A stretch of 6,792 nt of DNA from Bacteroidota bacterium. GTDB lineage: Bacteria; Bacteroidota; Ignavibacteria; Kapaibacteriales; UBA2268. The notes beneath the pieces are model-generated. The model worked only from the letters and a program-made list of their open reading frames with translations. It was not told the DNA's origin and searched no databases. A program made the translations under genes and the position numbers. The DNA is taken from NCBI GenBank assembly GCA_017428585.1, contig JAFRQN010000258.1:1-6792 (forward strand). The letters are read 5' to 3'. Positions 5,551 through 6,792 of the stretch are shown one piece after another (position 1 is the stretch's first letter; every line of letters starts with the position of its first letter).

Positions 5551-6645
5551 ATGGAACGTTCAGAAAACGATTCAACAAAAAAGAAAATAAATGCCAATAA
5601 TACTATTTCACAAAGGGTTACGTCATTCTTTAGGCATTTTAACAATGATCTTGCTATTGATTTGGGAACTGCTAATACTATAATATTTAAAGGGAATAGA
5701 ATAGAATTAAATGAACCGTCTATTGTAGCTTATGATAATAATACAAATAAAATTATTGCAGTTGGACGAAACGCTCAAGGAATGATAGGTAGGGTACATA
5801 AAGATATAACTATTTGTAAACCAATGGAGGAAGGGGTTATTGCTAATCCTTATGTTGCAGAAGGTATGTTGAGAGCATATATAAATAGGGTTTCAAATGG
5901 ATCGTGGGCAAGAAGAATCATTGTCGGAGTACCTTCAGGGATTACAGAAGCTGGAATGCGTATAATGCGTGATAGTTGTGAACATGCAGGTGCTAAGGAA
6001 GTTCATTTAATTACAGAACCTATGGCAAGTGCAATAGGAATGGGATTGGAAGTTTTAGAACCTAAAGGAAATTTAATTGTTGATATAGGTGGAGGTACAA
6101 CTGAAATAGCTGTTATTGCTTTAGGAGGTATCGTTTGTAAAGAATCGATAAAAACGGCAGGTAATGTGATTACAAAATCTATTTTACAATATTTTAGAAA
6201 TCGTCATAATTTAGAGATTGGTGAGGCAACTGCAGAAGGGTTGAAGATAGCAGGCGGAAGTGCTTATAAAATGGATAAAGAAGCAAGTGTAGTAGTTAAG
6301 GGTCGTGATATAGTAACTGGAATTCCAAAGAGTATTCAAATATCTTCTGTAGATTTACGTGAAAATGCTATAAATCCTTCTGTGAAAATAATTATAGATG
6401 CTATTATTAATTTACTAGTGAAAATTCCTCCAGAACTTGCATCAGATATTTTTGATAGAGGTCTTTGGTTGACTGGTGGTGGTGCATTACTACGTGGTTT
6501 AAATAAACGCATTGAAGAAGTTACAAAATTACCAGTAAGTATTCCTGAAAATCCGTTGCTTACAGTTGCATTAGGAACTGGTATTGTACTTAATAATTTA
6601 AAACTATATAGAAATGTTCTTATAAAACAATCTCCTTATTTATAG
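5551..6645 (+). CDS. mreB: Rod shape-determining protein MreB (actin-like)
   Basis: MreB forms ATP-dependent actin-like filaments under the inner membrane and guides the elongation machinery for peptidoglycan synthesis. Motifs seen, numbered from the ATG at 5551: AIDLGTANT phosphate-1 loop (35-43), LNEPSIVAY (54-62), EPMASAIG (156-163), DIGGGTTEIAVIALGG phosphate-2 loop (178-193), LTGGGALLRGL adenosine motif (307-317) and LLTVALGTGIVLNN (336-349). I prefer this ATG over an in-frame GTG at 5542, which would add only MNY. At 364 residues it is longer than usual (about 330-350), mostly from an extension of some 30 polar residues before the first strand. Usual AGDE and GERTAE motifs read AGNV and GEATAE, so the protein is somewhat divergent though the ATP-site loops are intact. 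It is divergent from yebC and 60 bp upstream of the probable mreC. Confidence 0.95.
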   Translation: MERSENDSTKKKINANNTISQRVTSFFRHFNNDLAIDLGTANTIIFKGNRIELNEPSIVAYDNNTNKIIAVGRNAQGMIGRVHKDITICKPMEEGVIANPYVAEGMLRAYINRVSNGSWARRIIVGVPSGITEAGMRIMRDSCEHAGAKEVHLITEPMASAIGMGLEVLEPKGNLIVDIGGGTTEIAVIALGGIVCKESIKTAGNVITKSILQYFRNRHNLEIGEATAEGLKIAGGSAYKMDKEASVVVKGRDIVTGIPKSIQISSVDLRENAINPSVKIIIDAIINLLVKIPPELASDIFDRGLWLTGGGALLRGLNKRIEEVTKLPVSIPENPLLTVALGTGIVLNNLKLYRNVLIKQSPYL

Positions 6646-6705
6646 AACGATATTTTATCTTCTAAATTTAGTTGTTTTCTTTTTCGTTCATTCTTATATA
6701 ATATT

Positions 6706-6792
6706 ATGTATAAATTATTAAAAATATTACATGATTTTAAGAATTATTTTGTTTTTATAGGTCTAATAGTTATTTCTTTTTCATTAATTTCA
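6706..6792 (+). CDS. mreC: Probable MreC, N-terminal fragment
   Basis: From the ATG at 6706 the frame is open for 29 codons to the window edge. The peptide is a short basic start (MYKLLKILHDFKNY) followed by a hydrophobic segment (FVFIGLIVISFSLIS), the cytoplasmic tail and single transmembrane helix expected of MreC, the bitopic protein that links MreB to the periplasmic elongation complex. The position just downstream of mreB on the same strand is the main argument; the fragment is too short to show the MreC beta-barrel domains. The 60-bp gap after mreB has no convincing terminator, so co-transcription is likely. Confidence 0.72.
   Translation, partial: MYKLLKILHDFKNYFVFIGLIVISFSLIS

Noticed and set aside
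6645..6689. GAACGA/TCGTTC inverted repeat between mreB and mreC as a terminator
   Set aside because: The arms are only 6 bp with a 33-nt loop and no proper U-tract after a compact stem; mreB and mreC are normally co-transcribed.
1..6792. CRISPR arrays, tRNA or rRNA genes, insertion sequences, toxin-antitoxin or defence systems
   Set aside because: No regularly spaced repeats, RNA-gene-like sequence, transposase motifs or matching protein families were seen on either strand; nearly all space is explained by the listed genes.

Overview
The window is a strongly AT-rich stretch (roughly a quarter G+C by eye) that reads as bacterial chromosome from the Bacteroidota/FCB group. Four things point there: a near-ideal Bacteroidota-type promoter (TTG, 19 nt, TAnnTTTG) in front of yebC, a general lack of Shine-Dalgarno sequences, a secreted GWxTD-family protein, and a lipoprotein that joins an IPT/TIG domain to an FGE-sulfatase fold. 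The extreme AT bias, asparagine- and lysine-rich proteins and homopolymer runs inside genes suggest a low-GC, possibly host-associated or reduced lineage. That last point is inference; the species cannot be named from this window.

Layout. Seven genes run leftward on the minus strand from about 5287 to the left edge, and two run rightward from 5551. The divergent intergenic region (5288-5550) carries the promoters. Leftward, yebC and ruvC form a tight pair (6 bp gap), followed by a 107 bp gap with an imperfect hairpin. Next comes a five-gene cluster with gaps of 29, 31, 22 and 5 bp: an IPT/TIG plus FGE-fold lipoprotein, a YciO/Sua5/YrdC-family protein, a secreted GWxTD protein with a degenerate signature, the house-cleaning nucleotidase rdgB, and the start of a Gfo/Idh/MocA oxidoreductase cut by the window edge. 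Rightward, mreB is complete and is followed after 60 bp by the first 29 codons of a probable mreC.

Function. The right side is the cell-shape (MreB/MreC) module. The yebC-ruvC pair couples a translation/transcription factor to the Holliday-junction resolvase, a pairing also known from proteobacteria. The left cluster mixes nucleotide and tRNA-modification-type housekeeping genes with two cell-envelope proteins of unknown role. No mobile element, CRISPR array, tRNA or rRNA is visible. I see no clear new system. The most interesting points are the eroded GWxTD signature, the divergent residues and N-terminal extension in MreB, the intercistronic hairpin, and homopolymer tracts in ruvC and in the yebC promoter spacer.
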